DNA from: Cladorhizidae sp. MBARI D1340-BT2
Lineage: Eukaryota > Porifera > Demospongiae > Poecilosclerida > Cladorhizidae
Length of the DNA: 64,000 nt
Direction: 5' to 3'
Assembly (NCBI GenBank): GCA_028752905.1
Contig: JAQNBH010000011.1
Span: forward strand, 17,825,909-17,889,908
The notes beneath the pieces were generated by a model. It was not told where the DNA came from and ran no database searches. It saw only the letters and a list, made by a program, of their open reading frames with translations. Made by a program: the position numbers and the translations under genes. This document shows, piece after piece, positions 26,029-38,611 of this stretch. Within the stretch, counting starts at the first letter, position 1; each line of letters begins with the position of its first letter.

Positions 26029-28208
26029 CAGTAGGAGACGAAAAAAAGTTCCAATTCCGTTTCATTAATATTCCGTGGCATTTCTGTGTAAATCATTCCA
26101 ACGTCGTTCAAGCGCTGTTTAATAAAGACCGCATTCCAATGGCAAAGAATCGGTGTTTTTTTCAAGTTTCTAATCATTCGCAGTTCAATATCCTCGTTCT
26201 CATTCGCGCGAACCTTGTGTGCCTTCATACTCCTGCAGCTTCTATTGGTTTGTCGTTCGGCAGCCTCTCGCTTCTTGTACCATTCATAATGTCGTTCTTC
26301 AGCAAAAAAGGCCTTCGATATTAATGCCAGCCTCAAAGTAAGAGAGGAGCAGAAAAAGCTGACCAACGAAACGACTGTCAACTAGCTCCAGCATCTGCTA
26401 CAGACCAAACAAGGGCTACAGCATTTCACTGCACACCATTCTGCTGTGCAGGACCACTCTAGAATAGACCTTCCAGGTAGCTCTACATTCAGCTTGTCAG
26501 ACTAATGGAAGGAAAGCTGTCTGTCATTTCTAAAGCTTGCTAAGTTTAGTTTAGTTAACAACCTGGTTTAAGCTTACAATTTATAAACTGGCTTGGCTTA
26601 GCTTAGGAAGCTTGAATGATGAGCTTGTTTTAATTTGAAGGGTAAGCTCAAGAGCATAGCTTTGCCTAGGCTGTGGCTTGGGGCCTTGAAGGACAAGCTT
26701 AACGTAGGTTAAGACTTTTTAAGACATAGATAATCTTTTGATTGCTAAGCTTACTCCTTAGGAAGCTTAACTTGAGTCGGTGAAACATTTGATTTCCAAA
26801 TCTTAAAGGCAAGGTAATATTACAATAAGATATCTTCACTTCTTGTGGCGTAGAGGATGTTATATGGACTGATGAATGCAGTCAAACTCGAGATCCATAG
26901 ACTGCACTCAATTCTTCCAAGGATTATTGAACTACAGGGAGCAGCAACTGGCTATTGAATGTTATTATACTTATTCACTGCTAGTTCATGCATATATTAT
27001 ACAAAATTGCTAGGATTTTTGTTGGATTTTTGTTCACTGGTAGTAAGGTTACCATAATCATTGAGCATGCGTAACTATCACCAGTGAACTTTAATGACAA
27101 TTAACACCGTATTAGGTTGGCTTTCACTACCAAGACTATCCAATTGGCAGAAAACATTTTTGGTGTGAAGGAGATGAACTTGCCTTGTAGGAGTTTATTA
27201 AAAGACATCTTCACATAATAAAAGACAGTTACAAAACTAACACAATAATGTCATTGTTATTTTTCGAGCATAAATAGTTGTGTTTGCTGGATCAACTCCA
27301 AACACAAAGCTCAAATTCATGAAGAGGTAAGTGGTTGGAACCAGCGAATGTAGGGGAGATGTAGACTATTATGTGTAACTAAACCATAGAAGTATGAGGT
27401 CATGTTGCATGTACAACAAAGACATCCACTATGTCATGCATTGCCGAAATTTTGCATTCCTGAAAGAACTTTTCAACTCTTAATGATCCTCCACTGTACT
27501 TAGGGGACCACTGACACAGAGTTCTCCGCTGGGCAATGCGTAAATGTATCAGCTCTTGGTCTATACATGGTTGATGTGAGGTCTAATATTCCACATAATT
27601 AGACTAGGCTTGTTAGCTTAGCTAGGGGTTTGGTTAAGGCAATCATGCTATCTAAAATCTTCAACCTTTCTAAGAAAAGGCTTGCTAAGCTACTCTGTGA
27701 AATGTCTTTAAGGCAAGGCTTCTAGCAACTAGAAGTTCTTTTAAAAGGGGCTTGTTTTACAAGCCCAGGCTTTGCCTAACACTATGCTTAGGAAATCTAA
27801 CCTCTCCAAAACTATACAGCAAGCTTAGTCTAACTCATTTTAGCTACATAGTGTAGCAATCAACTAGAAGGCAAAGCTAAATTGAGAGCTAAACCTGAAG
27901 AACAGCACTAGTGGGCACAGGCTAAAAGGTTAGGAAGAGAAATAACTAGTCCTACTTCAGTCAGCAATAAACTTCATGATGGGCAAAATGACATCTGGGA
28001 AGAAGAAAACAAAGGGAAGAAAAAAACGCTTGCTAGATTTAGCTTTGTTGTAAACACTGTGCATGTGCATGCATTTATAAAAAAGCGCAAGATTTAAAAC
28101 ATAACCTTAACAGCGTTTGTTTTGCATTATGCGTTGATACCACATTTATAATTGCTCTCTGTCGTAACATTAGCGTTGGAATGGGTACGGAACCGGAACT
28201 TTTTGGTC
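26029..28208 (+). mobile_element. TA-flanked terminal-inverted-repeat transposon, copy 1 (about 2.2 kb)
   Basis: It begins CAGTAGGAGAC after a TA at 26027-26028. The far end reads ggaactttttggtc on the plus strand, the reverse complement of the left terminus, with the last bases degenerate. It is homologous to the element at 50644-53987 in opposite orientation over most of its length. The middle (26520-26800 and 27600-27900) is full of GCTTAG/AAGCTT-type words. A coding-like stretch at 26320-26520 is shared with the other copy but has stops. No transposase is recognised, so it is probably non-autonomous. The CAGTA terminus with TA fits Tc1/mariner-like elements, but assignment without a transposase is tentative. 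Confidence 0.7.
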
Positions 28209-28219
28209 TTATACACCCG

Positions 28220-28676
28220 GAACTTGGCCAATAATATGCCACAAGGAAGTAGACATATCAGGCTATGCACTCACCTATTTGGCAGCTTAACCTTCAGAAT
28301 GGTACAGATGCATGACCATCTGAAGCAAAACAAAAAAGTCTTCTCCCAACCCCCCCCCCCCCCCCCCCCCCAATCCCACCAAAACAAAAAAATTATAAGA
28401 ACTATAGAGATAAGTGAACTCTAACCGCCCAAAAAACAAAACCCAACCCCTAATCAATTCTGGCACTGAAACCAAAATAGTTCCCATAAAATGTTTTATG
28501 ATGTAGAAGTCTTGATGTAGAAAGACTTCCAATTTTGGTCGACTTGTCCATGCACACTAGCCAATATTTATACTGGCCATAAAATAGCAACAAAGAAACT
28601 AAAACATGAAAGGTGTGGAGAATGATGTAAAAACTGTTTGAAGCCAACCAGTTCATTTGTAGTTCAGGTATACACT
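28220..28676. repeat. Direct duplication, copy B
   Basis: Second copy of 25617-26026, longer mainly through a run of about 22 C at 28350-28371. On the minus strand it lies just inside the intron that would follow the signal-peptide exon at 28674-28737. Confidence 0.75.
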
Positions 28677-28737
28677 CTATAGCACTGGCTACATTTAACA
28701 ACAAAAGTAGCTCTAGCAAAACTCTGACCTTGTTCAT
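28674..28737 (-). CDS. Likely first coding exon encoding a signal peptide
   Basis: From ATG at 28737 the minus strand encodes 21 residues plus one base: MNKVRVLLELLLLLNVASAI, then E. This is a basic start, a leucine-rich core and an A-S-A cleavage site after residue 19, a textbook secretory signal. A GT donor (gagt|gtatac) at 28672-28673 would end the exon in phase 1, the phase used by the Ig- and FN3-like exons at 45.9 and 58.1 kb. Reading past the donor gives no recognisable protein. The gene would continue leftward, but no further exon is seen before the satellite. It may be the start of a second receptor gene of the same family. A chance hydrophobic stretch cannot be excluded. Confidence 0.4.
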
Positions 28738-28740
28738 GTA

Positions 28741-30060
28741 GCTGGAGGGCTTCTGGATCTTCTTGATGATCTATATAAAATAACAGAAATTTCTCCTGTA
28801 ACAGTTTGTAATGTAATTTACTGTATATCATGTAGACAGAGTTTTGAAGATGTTGTAATATTCACATCAAAGCAAAAACAAACTTCAGAATAAATTATGA
28901 AAGTATAAAATTTGCAAAGAAAAAAAAATGTAACCAAACTACAGTATCTAATTATGAATGTGCGCAGGTGCATGACCTCTACCTCCTTCGAGTAGTGAGA
29001 AATGGCTGCCATATTGCCCTAACAAGGCTTACTGAGTAATCTCTGTTCACATATGCTGATGAACTAGCAGGTTCTGATAGCAGCCCGCTGGGGCTAGGAA
29101 GGTCTTATTCAGGTTGAAAGTAATTGTAAAAAAGACTTACTAGCCATGGTCTCTGTTCGATCTCTATCTCTTTAGCTTAATCTCCCAAGTCAACACCCTA
29201 TACTAATTACTAGGTAGCTATTTTTCGAAATTTTTATATTTACACCAAAACATGTATCTGTAAATATTTAGCACCATTTGAAAGTTTTCCTCTGTTCGGT
29301 AGCAAGTCTGCATCCTGGAGTACATAGCAACTACAATACTTAAAGAGCTCGTGCAGCACAAACTCTTAGCAAGTTTCTGCTATTATGCGCCTGCATGGTA
29401 TGCTGAAATAATTCAGCGTGCCCAGAAGTAGGCACTTGGCTGGGCAGTTCATGAATTTAATAGTATGTGCACTATGATATATTGTAATTACTAGTGGATT
29501 TGGTTTGCTAATCCACTCTCCTTGTAAATAACACAACTTGCATGGATGCAAGCATTCTGGTCACAGAATGCTGCCACATCTCGTAGTGACCTATTTCAAT
29601 GGTACTGAGGAAAGGGTTAGGGTAACTACTGGAGCAGCCATGACAGTGATGAACTACTAGATTTATCTCTGCTTTCTTGGTGCCAGCTTCTCGAGATACC
29701 TGAAGTCATTTTACAAACCCTATAGTTAAAAAAAAAATTCATATACAAATTCAACACAACCTTGACCCAACCTTGACCCTATTACTCCTGCATTGATGCT
29801 ATAGGAGCCCAGGTTGTTAATACATAGGCCCACGTCTTCAGGGAGCTCAGCTGACAAGTGACTACAACCAGTAATATCGGAGCCCAGTTTACAGGTGCCA
29901 GGTCAGTGTTTCACTTTGATCCCACATACCATATTTCCCCTATTATGAACCGGCCCCTCCAATTATAACACAGAGGCAAATAGCAATAGGACACAAAGAC
30001 ATGCCCAAATAATTGCTCATTAGACTTATAAAGTTGAGTACTGAAGACAATCAGGGATGG
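28741..30060. other. Intergenic or intronic DNA, no gene seen
   Basis: AT-rich with short open stretches only. A segment near 29035-29175 is an inverted match to 46415-46535 (see that entry). Nothing else is recognised. Confidence 0.6.
29035..29175 (-). repeat. Dispersed repeat, copy inverted relative to 46415-46535
   Basis: On the minus strand it contains cagagaccatggctagtaag and cagaacctgctagttcatca. The plus strand near 46430-46520 has cagagaccatggctggtaag and tagaacctgctagttcatca. The family is unknown. Confidence 0.6.
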
Positions 30061-30064
30061 TGGG

Positions 30065-30140
30065 CGATTCTGTGTTCTAGAGGGGCTTGAACCATTGATT
30101 TCTGCTGAGGTGAGTAACTCAACATTGAGCCACGGGCACA
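30065..30140 (-). repeat. tRNA-like sequence, probable SINE head
   Basis: On the minus strand a box-A-like TGGCTCAATG (30123-30132) is followed about 30 bases later by a canonical box B GGTTCAAGCCC (30083-30093). The arms do not pair as a functional tRNA should, so a tRNA-derived SINE is more likely than a tRNA gene. The flanks near 29930-30290 carry degenerate inverted sequence, so it may sit in another small element. Confidence 0.45.
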
Positions 30141-30149
30141 CAAACAATT

Positions 30150-31730
30150 AGAAGTCCTCCAAACAGGTACTTGAACTCCTTCACAACTCAATCAATAGTA
30201 ACTGCGCCTTTCTAATTGTAACTGCCCTTCCAATAGTAATCACAGGTAGATAGGGAAGTAAATACTAATCGCAGTTCCTATTAAACATTTCTGTTATTCC
30301 GGGCATCTGCATAACTTGATCAACTTAAAACCTGCTAGTGTAACACTTATACAGCAGCTGACTTGGTACAGGTAGAAAGGTTGGATTTGGGCTAGGTGAA
30401 TTTAGACCAGGTGTCCTCCAGGGACATGTGTAGTAGTTTATGAGGGAAGGCGTGGTGATGTCTATGTACATGTATGTGTATATGCACATCAGTGCTGGAG
30501 ATACCAAATTTAGAGTGGAACAGCAGCGCTAGCTCAGCATATGTGGCTGCCCTCTACAACTTCCCAAATCACAAACATTACCACAACTTTGAGCTACTAC
30601 CTTTAGCCAAATAATGTCATTGGATAAAGTCTGTTCAAATGTCAATACAGATATAAGGTATGCAAAGTTTTCTTCCAAAAGGATAGATCACTATAGCTGT
30701 ATCTATCATTCCAGGTGGCACCTGTGGGACATGTTGTTGTGTAGCTCATGGAATGCTCACAGAAAGCAAGCAGGCACATCGACCACTATTTGTGTGGGAC
30801 TGCTCTCTGCCAATCCAGAAAAGCACATAATGCTCCAAACCTTTAATTTTATATTAGGTGTGCTCTATTTTGTGTGCAGGAGTTTGAGGACTGATGGCAG
30901 TAGTTGAGGTTCAAAAGGAGAAACTCTGTGCATGGCCACCCAACAAGATAGCACTCTGGAAACATTCCATACCTAGTAGTAGTCGAGAGATTTAAGTTTC
31001 TAATTTCACTACAATAGACCACACTTGCTAGAATAGTCCAATGGCAACTATTCATTCAACAGCTAGAACCGGTCGTACCGTACAAGGGCAGGAGATTGAG
31101 GCACGGCCTATTTCACTGAGCACCTGTAGAGTGAAAAGAGCACGCACATCCTCAGTCAGACCCAATACCATGTGCACACTTTGTTGGGTATTAATCATCA
31201 AATAACAACCAATTCGAAGGCGTGAGCTGTTTCACAGAAGACTGGAACTTGGGAGTGAGTTATTCGAGGGTGCAAAGCGATTTAGGGTGTGAAGAGATCA
31301 AGGGAATTTGCTAAGTAATAAAGTAGGAGTGTCAGCATGTTTGACACCTCTGTATGCCCAAACTATGTACTGCATAGAGACTGCACATGTTGAAATCTTC
31401 TCTCATGAAGAGGGGAAAACAAGTTGATTTGCCATTCACCACCAGCCCAGGTTGGCCAGTGTCTGCAAAGGTCGCCATTGTTTTGGCGACACACACAAAC
31501 CTTGAAGTTAAAACAGGTAATGGACATATTTGCGAAGAAGTTTCAAGTTCTGGTGGATACCGATGTATCCCCTAAAAGAGTGCAACTTAGTAACCAAAAA
31601 ATACCCCAGAACTCACACAGTGAGATCTGTCACTAGCAAGGCTGCACATTCCCTGCTCTCCTACAACAATAATAATAGTTGCCGAAATGGTGAAGTTTTG
31701 CATGGAAAACTTCATTAGCTTCAAAACAAA
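30150..31730. other. No recognisable gene
   Basis: Only short open frames without domain motifs or convincing splice pairs. No tandem repeat structure until the trinucleotide tract at 31735. Confidence 0.5.
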
Positions 31731-31734
31731 TCTA

Positions 31735-31803
31735 CAATAATAATAATAATAATAAAAATAATAATAATAACAATAATAATAATAATTAATAATATAATTA
31801 ATA

Positions 31804-31874
<71 letters not shown>

Positions 31875-32335
31875 TCAATAACAACAACAATAACAACAAC
31901 ATTAATAACAACAACAACAATAATATTATTATTATTACTACTATTTTAAATAATAAACAGATATTAAATAAATACAAGTGATAATGATGATAATAATAAT
32001 AATAATAGTATTAATAATAAGAACAACATCAACAACAATAACAACAACATTAATAATAAAAATGATAATAACAACAACAAAAACAAAAACAACAACAACA
32101 AAATAATAACAACAACAACAAAAAACCATAATAATAATAATAATAATAATAGTAATAGTAATGGTAGTAATAGTAATAGTAATGATAGTAATGATAACAA
32201 CAAAGATAACGACGATGATGACGACAACGACAATTACGACGACAACAACAACAAGGGCAACAACAACAACGACAATGACAAGGACAACAACAAGAACAAC
32301 AATAAGAAGAAGAACAACAAAGTGAATATAATATA
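31735..32335. repeat. TAA-type trinucleotide tract, pure then interrupted
   Basis: Runs of TAA/ATA (purest at about 31810-31872), then mixed AAC, AAT and GAT/GAC triplets to about 32335. Apparent open frames (poly-Leu, poly-Ile) are low-complexity artefacts. Confidence 0.95.
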
Positions 32336-32339
32336 TGGG

Positions 32340-32883
32340 GTAGAACTGAAGGCAGGAAATGACAAGCTAGAAAGAAGAAAAGTAATGCAAGTGTGTTGTT
32401 GTTGCTAGGCTAGTCAGCATATCAACTGTGGTTACCTGATAGAGTCCTCAAGCGATAAAGAAGGCATCCTTGTCTCTTGCTGTGTGTGAACAGGCCTGCT
32501 ATATTGGTGTACAAGGCTATGTGTGGTACATTGATTGGAAGGCCAGCTACAACTAGGCTGCCTACAACCAATACCTGAGAAACCTCGAGCATAAAGTGAT
32601 CATGACAGGCAGTTGTTCGCTGGAGGCGTATGACTACCCAGCATAGGGGGGAGGTGGCTAGGACAGCTGGCATAGGACTACTGGAGAGAGACAATCAACG
32701 ACAAGAAACAATAGCCTTGCAGGCCCAGGAGAAGCTTACTGAGGAGCAGCACCAAGTCCACACCCACTTAATGAAGCTGGTAGAGGTGAGAGGATGCCAA
32801 CGACAACCAAAGAGGAGGCAAGAATTCCACAAAGAGGCGACATTGTTTTAAAGTAGTGCAAATGGTGTCTCTTTGCAGACATC
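32340..32883. other. Unrecognised stretch upstream of the helicase fragment
   Basis: A 73-residue open frame on the plus strand (32630-32851) is rich in Gln, Glu and Arg (QEKLTEEQHQ) and could be a helical remnant of a mobile-element or host protein. No family is recognised. It may belong with the helicase fragment just downstream. Confidence 0.3.
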
Positions 32884-33030
32884 ATGCTCCTGGATGTTCA
32901 GGGTAGCCCAGGCATGATCTATTTGATCAACCTAATGTTTGCCAAGATCCAGTCCAGGGGCAGGATTGTGCTGGCTTCAGCTTCAAGTGACACTGCAGCC
33001 CATAGGCGGCACAGAGGGTACGGCATACCG
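32884..33030 (+). pseudogene. PIF1-like helicase fragment (probable Helitron remnant)
   Basis: The translated stretch IYLINLMFAKIQSRGRIVLA followed by SASSDTAA matches the helicase motif I region of PIF1 and Helitron proteins (F-L-I-N-L-L-L-A-K-I, then A-S-S-G-I-A-A). The Walker A loop just before it is degraded: the GGTGKT position reads GSPGMI, losing the catalytic lysine. The frame fails soon after. Helitron origin is inferred because PIF1-type helicase pieces in animal repeats usually come from them. Confidence 0.55.
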
Positions 33031-33345
33031 GTGACAGCCATACCACTTCTCTTAGAGTGCTGCAGCAGAGCCGTACCACATTTTCTCCTCCACTAACTAA
33101 TATTAAGATTTTGGCGAGGACAATTTAAGATTTGGGCTAGGACAATTTAAGATTTGGGCTAGGACTAAGTTTGGACAGTAAGTAGCTATTAATTATGCTT
33201 TTATACAGTAGCAAGTACAGACTCATTAACAACTACAAGTGATAACACAATCACATTCTGGTCTAATCAACACTATCTACCACATGGTTTGTTTTGTTGT
33301 TTGCACACATGATTATATGATAGGTGGGCTTTGTTTCAAACTGAA

Positions 33346-35728
33346 ATGGCTAGTAAAAGACACAAGCAAAACAGGAAATATTTAAGTCTTCATCTGAAAC
33401 ATCTTCACAAGTGGCAGATGGTGCTAGTGCTTCATTAACAACAGAGGAAATAGTAAAAGAAGAAGATGCTTCTCTACTTTGATAGTGAAGAAACTTTACC
33501 TGTCACTACTGAAATGGAGTTTAAGGTTTTGATGAAACCTCATCAACCAAAGTCTCAGGGTATGTTTCCTAGGAAAGCATTTGGTAGTAAGAAAACAGAG
33601 TACCGTTCTTTCAGAGCCACATAGTTTGACAATCCACAGTAGTAACCCTGGCTTCATTTGGGAAACCAAACGAAAGAGCATATTGCATAATTTGTCGTAA
33701 CATTCATGCCTTAAAACAGCTAACAATATCTAAGAATGTGGAAGCTTCATTTATTACGACTGGCTACAGTAACTGGAAGGATGCGACAAGGTCATTTGAT
33801 CGGCATAAAAGCAGTGCATGCCACAAGGAAGCACTTATGAAATGGGATCACTATGTTAGAGGGATTGATATAAATGTTAGCTTACAATACTAATTGAAAG
33901 CTGAGCAGGAAAAAGCAAGGTTTAGCCTTATGAAACTGTTTATATCTCTCTAATACCTGGGCCGGCAAGGACTTGCTATAAGAGGGCATATACAGGATAA
34001 TGGAAATTACTCTCAGCTGTTACAACTTCCAGCTCAAGATTCTGATTATTTACAATCATGGCTAAAACAAAGATGGGGATACACTTCTCATGAGATCCAG
34101 AATGAAATGTTGAAGATCATGTCACACCAGTAACTTCAATCTATCTTAAAGGATGTTCATTCTAGTGGCTGGTATTGTGTTAGCGCCAACGAAACAGTAG
34201 ATGCATCTCTGTGTGAGCAGGAATGATATTATAATAATTATATGCATTTTGACATTCTTACACAAATAATTAATTTACATATGCACTTTTGTGTTTTATA
34301 GTTGACTGTTTGCATCCGTTATATCTGCCCACAAAAGTTTGAAGTGTACGAGGATGGCATTGGTCTTTACGCTACAGATAAAACAAATGCTAGTCAACTC
34401 ACTGTCTTAATTATAGATGTCTTGATGCGTTCTAACCTACAGTACCTTTGAACAACTGTCGAGGTCAGTGTTAAGACAGTGCTACCAACATGTCTGGCAG
34501 ACACTCTGGTGTATCCACTCGAATTCTGCAAGAGGAACCAAGAGCCCTTTATTTCATTGCATGGCACACACTCTAAACCTTGCAGTACAAGATTATTGTC
34601 GCACTATTAAAATCATGAGTGATTGTTTCGACACCGTGTTGGAGTTATCCAAAAATTTCAAGTATAGTGCAAAGAAAAAGGCTATGCTACTACTAAAACT
34701 TAACAGTGACCTTTCCCCTGATAGCCCTGGGTTAAGACCCCTCTGTCCTACTCGCTGGACAGTAAGGGCAGCATCGATGAAGTCAGTTAAAGAAAACTAC
34801 CATGTAATTATTTCTGTGTTGAAGGAAATCGTTGAAGAGTACAGGGGAAACACAGAGGCAACATCATCAGCACGAGGTGTTGTGGCTACCATAGAAAAAT
34901 TTGCATTCTTATTTGGTATAGTTGTAGCTGATAAGCTTTTTTTTCTGTCATGGATACTCTCAGCAAAGCTCTTGAGGCAAAATCAATATGTGGATTGGAA
35001 GCACAAGGTTTGCATCTGTCAATCTTTCTAAATTAAAAGAATTTAGAACTGATGAAGAGTTTTCTAACTTCTGGGATAAGCTTCAAGAAAAAAGTAAAGT
35101 ATTGGATGTGAGTGAGCCTGAGCTACCCCCGTAAACAAAGGGTACCTGCAAGATATGACGAAAATGCTGCAACTACTTATTTTGATCACTCTCCAAGGAG
35201 TATATATGTATCACAGGTTTTACTCTGAAGTCTTGGATAAACTTACAGGACAAATTGAGTGCAAGTTGCAGTCTTCAACATTCAATTTTTATGCCAAAGT
35301 GGAAAATGTCTTGAAGAATGCTGCAACTGGAGAGCAAGTTTCAGGTGACTTGCTAAGAGAAGTTTTAGACCACTTCAAAGAAGATCTGCATGTGCATGAG
35401 CTACGTACTGAGCTAAGCTTGCTGAAGAATGTGATGGAAAGTACTACTTTCACTATAAACAATTTAAAAGAAAAAAATTGTTTCTATCCATGGAATACTT
35501 CCTCAAATTTCTAAGACGACTCTTGTTATTGCCTGTACATCTGCAACAAGTGAACGGTCTTTCTCTTCTTTACGCCACATAAAGTCATACTTGCGCACTA
35601 CAATGAGGCAAGGTAGGTTAAATCATCTGATAATGCTCTACATCCACAAAGACAGAAAGATTGATTATGATGAAGCGATTCAAGAATTACTGTGTAACCA
35701 GGAATGTATACAAACATTTGGAAAGTAA
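33346..35728 (+). pseudogene. hAT transposase gene with TTF-type zinc finger, inactivated
   Basis: Pieces in shifting frames follow the order of hAT transposases of the DUF4371 type. A TTF-type zinc finger is at about 33660-33860 (C-x2-C, NWKDA, F-x2-H-x4-CH). The region with the first catalytic Asp (ETVDASLCEQ) is at about 34190-34215, then the MAHTLNLAVQD motif near 34560-34600 and CPTRWTVR near 34745-34770. The hAT C-terminal dimerisation domain with TSATSERSFSSLRHIKSYLR is at about 35540-35600. The end is at about 35728. There are stops (for example after VSLQY near 33890), frame shifts and an apparent AT-rich insertion at about 34215-34305. The longest intact part is 34468-35031. Element ends and target duplications were not found. 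Confidence 0.85.
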
Positions 35729-35984
35729 CAGTTCATTGTGTACTATTATTATTGTTGAATTTTCCCTATTACTTGTTCCTTTCTCTCATAGCATCAATAT
35801 GCACTAACATTTAATGGGAATGATACCCCTCTTGTCTGAATACTATAAACATCTTCCTAAGTCAACAATCTCGCAGCACCACTTTGAATTAGGCTGTGCC
35901 GCCGCTGCTACTCCTCCAGGAAGGCCAAACAGTGCACAGCATTTTCCAGGTGCCCCCGGACACCAACTGCTTGGATCAGTCCAT

Positions 35985-36555
35985 TTACAGCATCAAGCAT
36001 GGAACAACCCTGGCCAGAGTCATACAGGTACAGCCAGCTGCACCATCAAGCATGGAACAACCCTGGCCAGGTACAGCCAGCTGCAGCATCAAGCATAGAA
36101 CATCCCTGGCCAGAGTCATACAGGTACAGCCAGCTGCAACATCAAGCATGGAACAACCCTGGCCAGAGTCATACAGGTACAGCCAGCTGCAGCATCAAGC
36201 ATGGAACAACCCTGGCTAGAGTCATACAGGTACAGCCAGCTGCAGCATCAAGCATGGAACAACCCTGGCCAGAGTCATACAGGTACAGCCAGCTGCAGCC
36301 AGCTGCAGCATCAAGTATGGAACAACCCTGGCTAGAGTCATACAGGTACAGCCAGCTGCAGCATCAAGCATGGAACAACCCTGGCCAGAGTCATACAGGT
36401 ACAGCCAGCTACAGCATCAAGCATGGAACAACCCTGGCCAGAGTCATACAGGTACAGCCAGCTGCAGCATCAAGCATGGAACAACCCTGGCCAGAGTCAT
36501 ACAGGTACAGCCAGCTGCAGCATCAAGCATAGAACATCCCTGGCCAGAGTCATAT
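35985..36555. repeat. 53-bp minisatellite, about 11 units
   Basis: Units contain catggaacaaccctggccag and gtacagccagctgcagc. Successive starts at 35998 and 36051 are 53 bp apart, and one unit near 36070 is shortened. Open frames across it are by-products of the repeat. Confidence 0.92.
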
Positions 36556-37500
36556 AACTTTGAGAGGATGCAGCTTCCTCAGTGTGGACGAGGTGCTGAT
36601 GCTGCACCACTGTGCCTACAAGCCATCAGCCAAATGCTGCAAGACATGAAGGACGTCAACAGGCACTAAACTGCCACTGCTGTGTTGTGATCAGGCAGAT
36701 CCTGGCCATGGACAAGAATGGCAGAGTACACTGTTCACTGTCACTTATCCTGCACCAGCTTGATGACACTAAGGGTGGGTCTACTGGTAAAATATAAAAC
36801 CATGGTGTTGTCATGCCCTTCCATATGCAAGGAACTGCCATGTCTTTGGTCCTTCAATGTCCATGTGAAGGTGCCTTCATCACACCCTCTCACATGCAGT
36901 CTGAGGCACTGCTACATCATTGGCTTTCCTCTAGGCCAGCCACACCCCTTTGTTTCTAAGACCTTAGACTAAGATCAAGTAGAAAAATGTTTCTCTCTCT
37001 TTCAGGCTGATCCCATTGGCAAAATATTAAATAACAAGTGCAGGTTGTAGGCACCGATACAATGAGGTATGATGTGACAGTGCAGTCTGTGCTCATCAAA
37101 TAAGTATGCACTAATACATGCTGGTAACTCTAATCAGTACAAGAGTGCCCAGGAACAGGGCAGGAGATTCCACAGAACTACTTGGAGTGTATATTAAATG
37201 TGGTGTTGTTATATGTAACTGCATGATGGTTAGTATAAGAAAGGTCGACTTTACTGAGGCCTGGATATAACACATTCATTCATGTTAAGAATGTATTACT
37301 AATAGTAGTTGCATGACATCACGAACAGGTGATAATTATCAGTGTTCGTGTTCTAGCCTTGTCCGCTATTCTAGCTTCATCTTCTTCGTAGTCCGTTTAG
37401 TTCCTTGTCATGGGATCATCATCCTCAGTCTCTCTCAACTTTTCTGTGGAGTTTGACCGTCCTGCTGGTGATATTTCCTGCAGCACTGTCTGCTGCTTGC
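36556..37500. other. No recognisable gene
   Basis: Several short open frames without motif support. No clear inverted or tandem repeats seen. Confidence 0.5.
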
Positions 37501-37506
37501 CTGGGC

Positions 37507-37707
37507 TCAAATCCTGTGACCATCTGTCTCAACTAAAATGCTGCAAGTTTTGAAGGATTTTATTATCACTTCAGTGGTAACTGCCTGCCAAGCTTTCTCC
37601 ACCCACTCCAGAGAGAGAATGCTCTCTGGAGCTTTCATACTTTCAGAAGAGTGACCTTCTGGGGGAGGGGGGGAGGGGGTATTCGTGGACTGTGTAGAGC
37701 AAGCCAC
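37507..37707 (-). pseudogene. Possible pogo/Tigger-type (DDE_1) transposase C-terminal remnant
   Basis: The minus strand encodes LEWVEKAWQAVTTEVIIKSF followed by KTCSI. This resembles the W-V-x2-AW, then V-x2-SF-x2-C-x-I segment near the end of jerky/pogo-like transposases. A stop follows shortly and no catalytic region is visible upstream. It is short and could be coincidence. Confidence 0.4.
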
Positions 37708-38048
37708 AGCATGCTCTATTGCTCCTTGTCGTACCTATTTACGGATTGGATGGTGGCCTTGAAGACTGTGAATATTAAACTCCTTGAAAACACCCTCTCT
37801 AAGGATGTTGGGTCTTGTGCTCATGCACTGAACTTTATATACAATAGAATGTGTGGTGTAAAGAATGGTGGGGCATAACCCACACATTGTAATAATAGTA
37901 GTCCTTACATTAACAATACTAGTTGCTACAGTAGAGGAAATATATATGCCCTCTATGCAGTGGATGTAGCACATGGAAATGACATGACATTGTAAGAGAG
38001 TTCAATGATAGTGCAGCACAAACACACACACACACACACCTCACTTAC

Positions 38049-38146
38049 AAAATAAATGAAGAGAACTGTAGCGATGAGGATAATGATCACACCCATGATG
38101 CAAAGAGCTATTCCCAGTCCCAGCGAGAATCCAGTAACAGTGGATT
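38049..38146 (-). CDS. Transmembrane exon of a receptor-type gene
   Basis: The minus strand has an acceptor (ttgtag) before 38146 and a strong donor GTAAGTGAG after 38049, giving a 98-base exon (two bases of a split codon plus 32 codons). It encodes ESTVTGFSLGLGIALCIMGV followed by IIILIATVLFIYF, a single membrane span of about 22 hydrophobic residues. The entry phase 1 matches the exit phase of the FN3-like exon at 45802-46101, while it exits in phase 0, as expected when extracellular modules end and a cytoplasmic part begins. No cytoplasmic domain (kinase, phosphatase) is seen to the left within the window. Confidence 0.55.
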
Positions 38147-38611
38147 CTACAAATAGATCGAGTGATAAATCTATCAACAATACTTAGACCTGACAAAACC
38201 ACTCGAGAGACTTCATTATTATAAATTAAAGAAGCTTCTTTATCATCCACTTACATATTATTAACACATGAGCAGGAGTACCTGGGCATTGCCCCGACCA
38301 AAAATAAATAAATAAAGAGATTCAAGCATAATCACAGTCAGTCAGGTATATCTTACTTACAAGGTGGCAGAGATACACACAAACAATATAAAATGAGCAA
38401 TTTCCTCCATTCCCCGAACCCCCAAACCAGCTGTAAAGGTAACTTTTACCCGATATCTAGTGTATCCAGGTCAACAAAATAAGGGAATTCCAACCTATAA
38501 GACAGCCAAAATGCTGCAAAAGGTATAAAACGAGACACTTCCTTCCACCATTACAAAAACACAAATTAAGAAAATGGTTAGCTTAACACACAAAGTTTTG
38601 TCTGGATCAGC

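Noticed and set aside
30065..30140. A functional tRNA gene
   Set aside because: Box A and B are present but acceptor and anticodon arms do not pair convincingly; kept as a SINE-like sequence.
35896..36532. Overlapping open frames rich in SYRYSQLQHQAWNNPG
   Set aside because: By-products of the 53-bp minisatellite.
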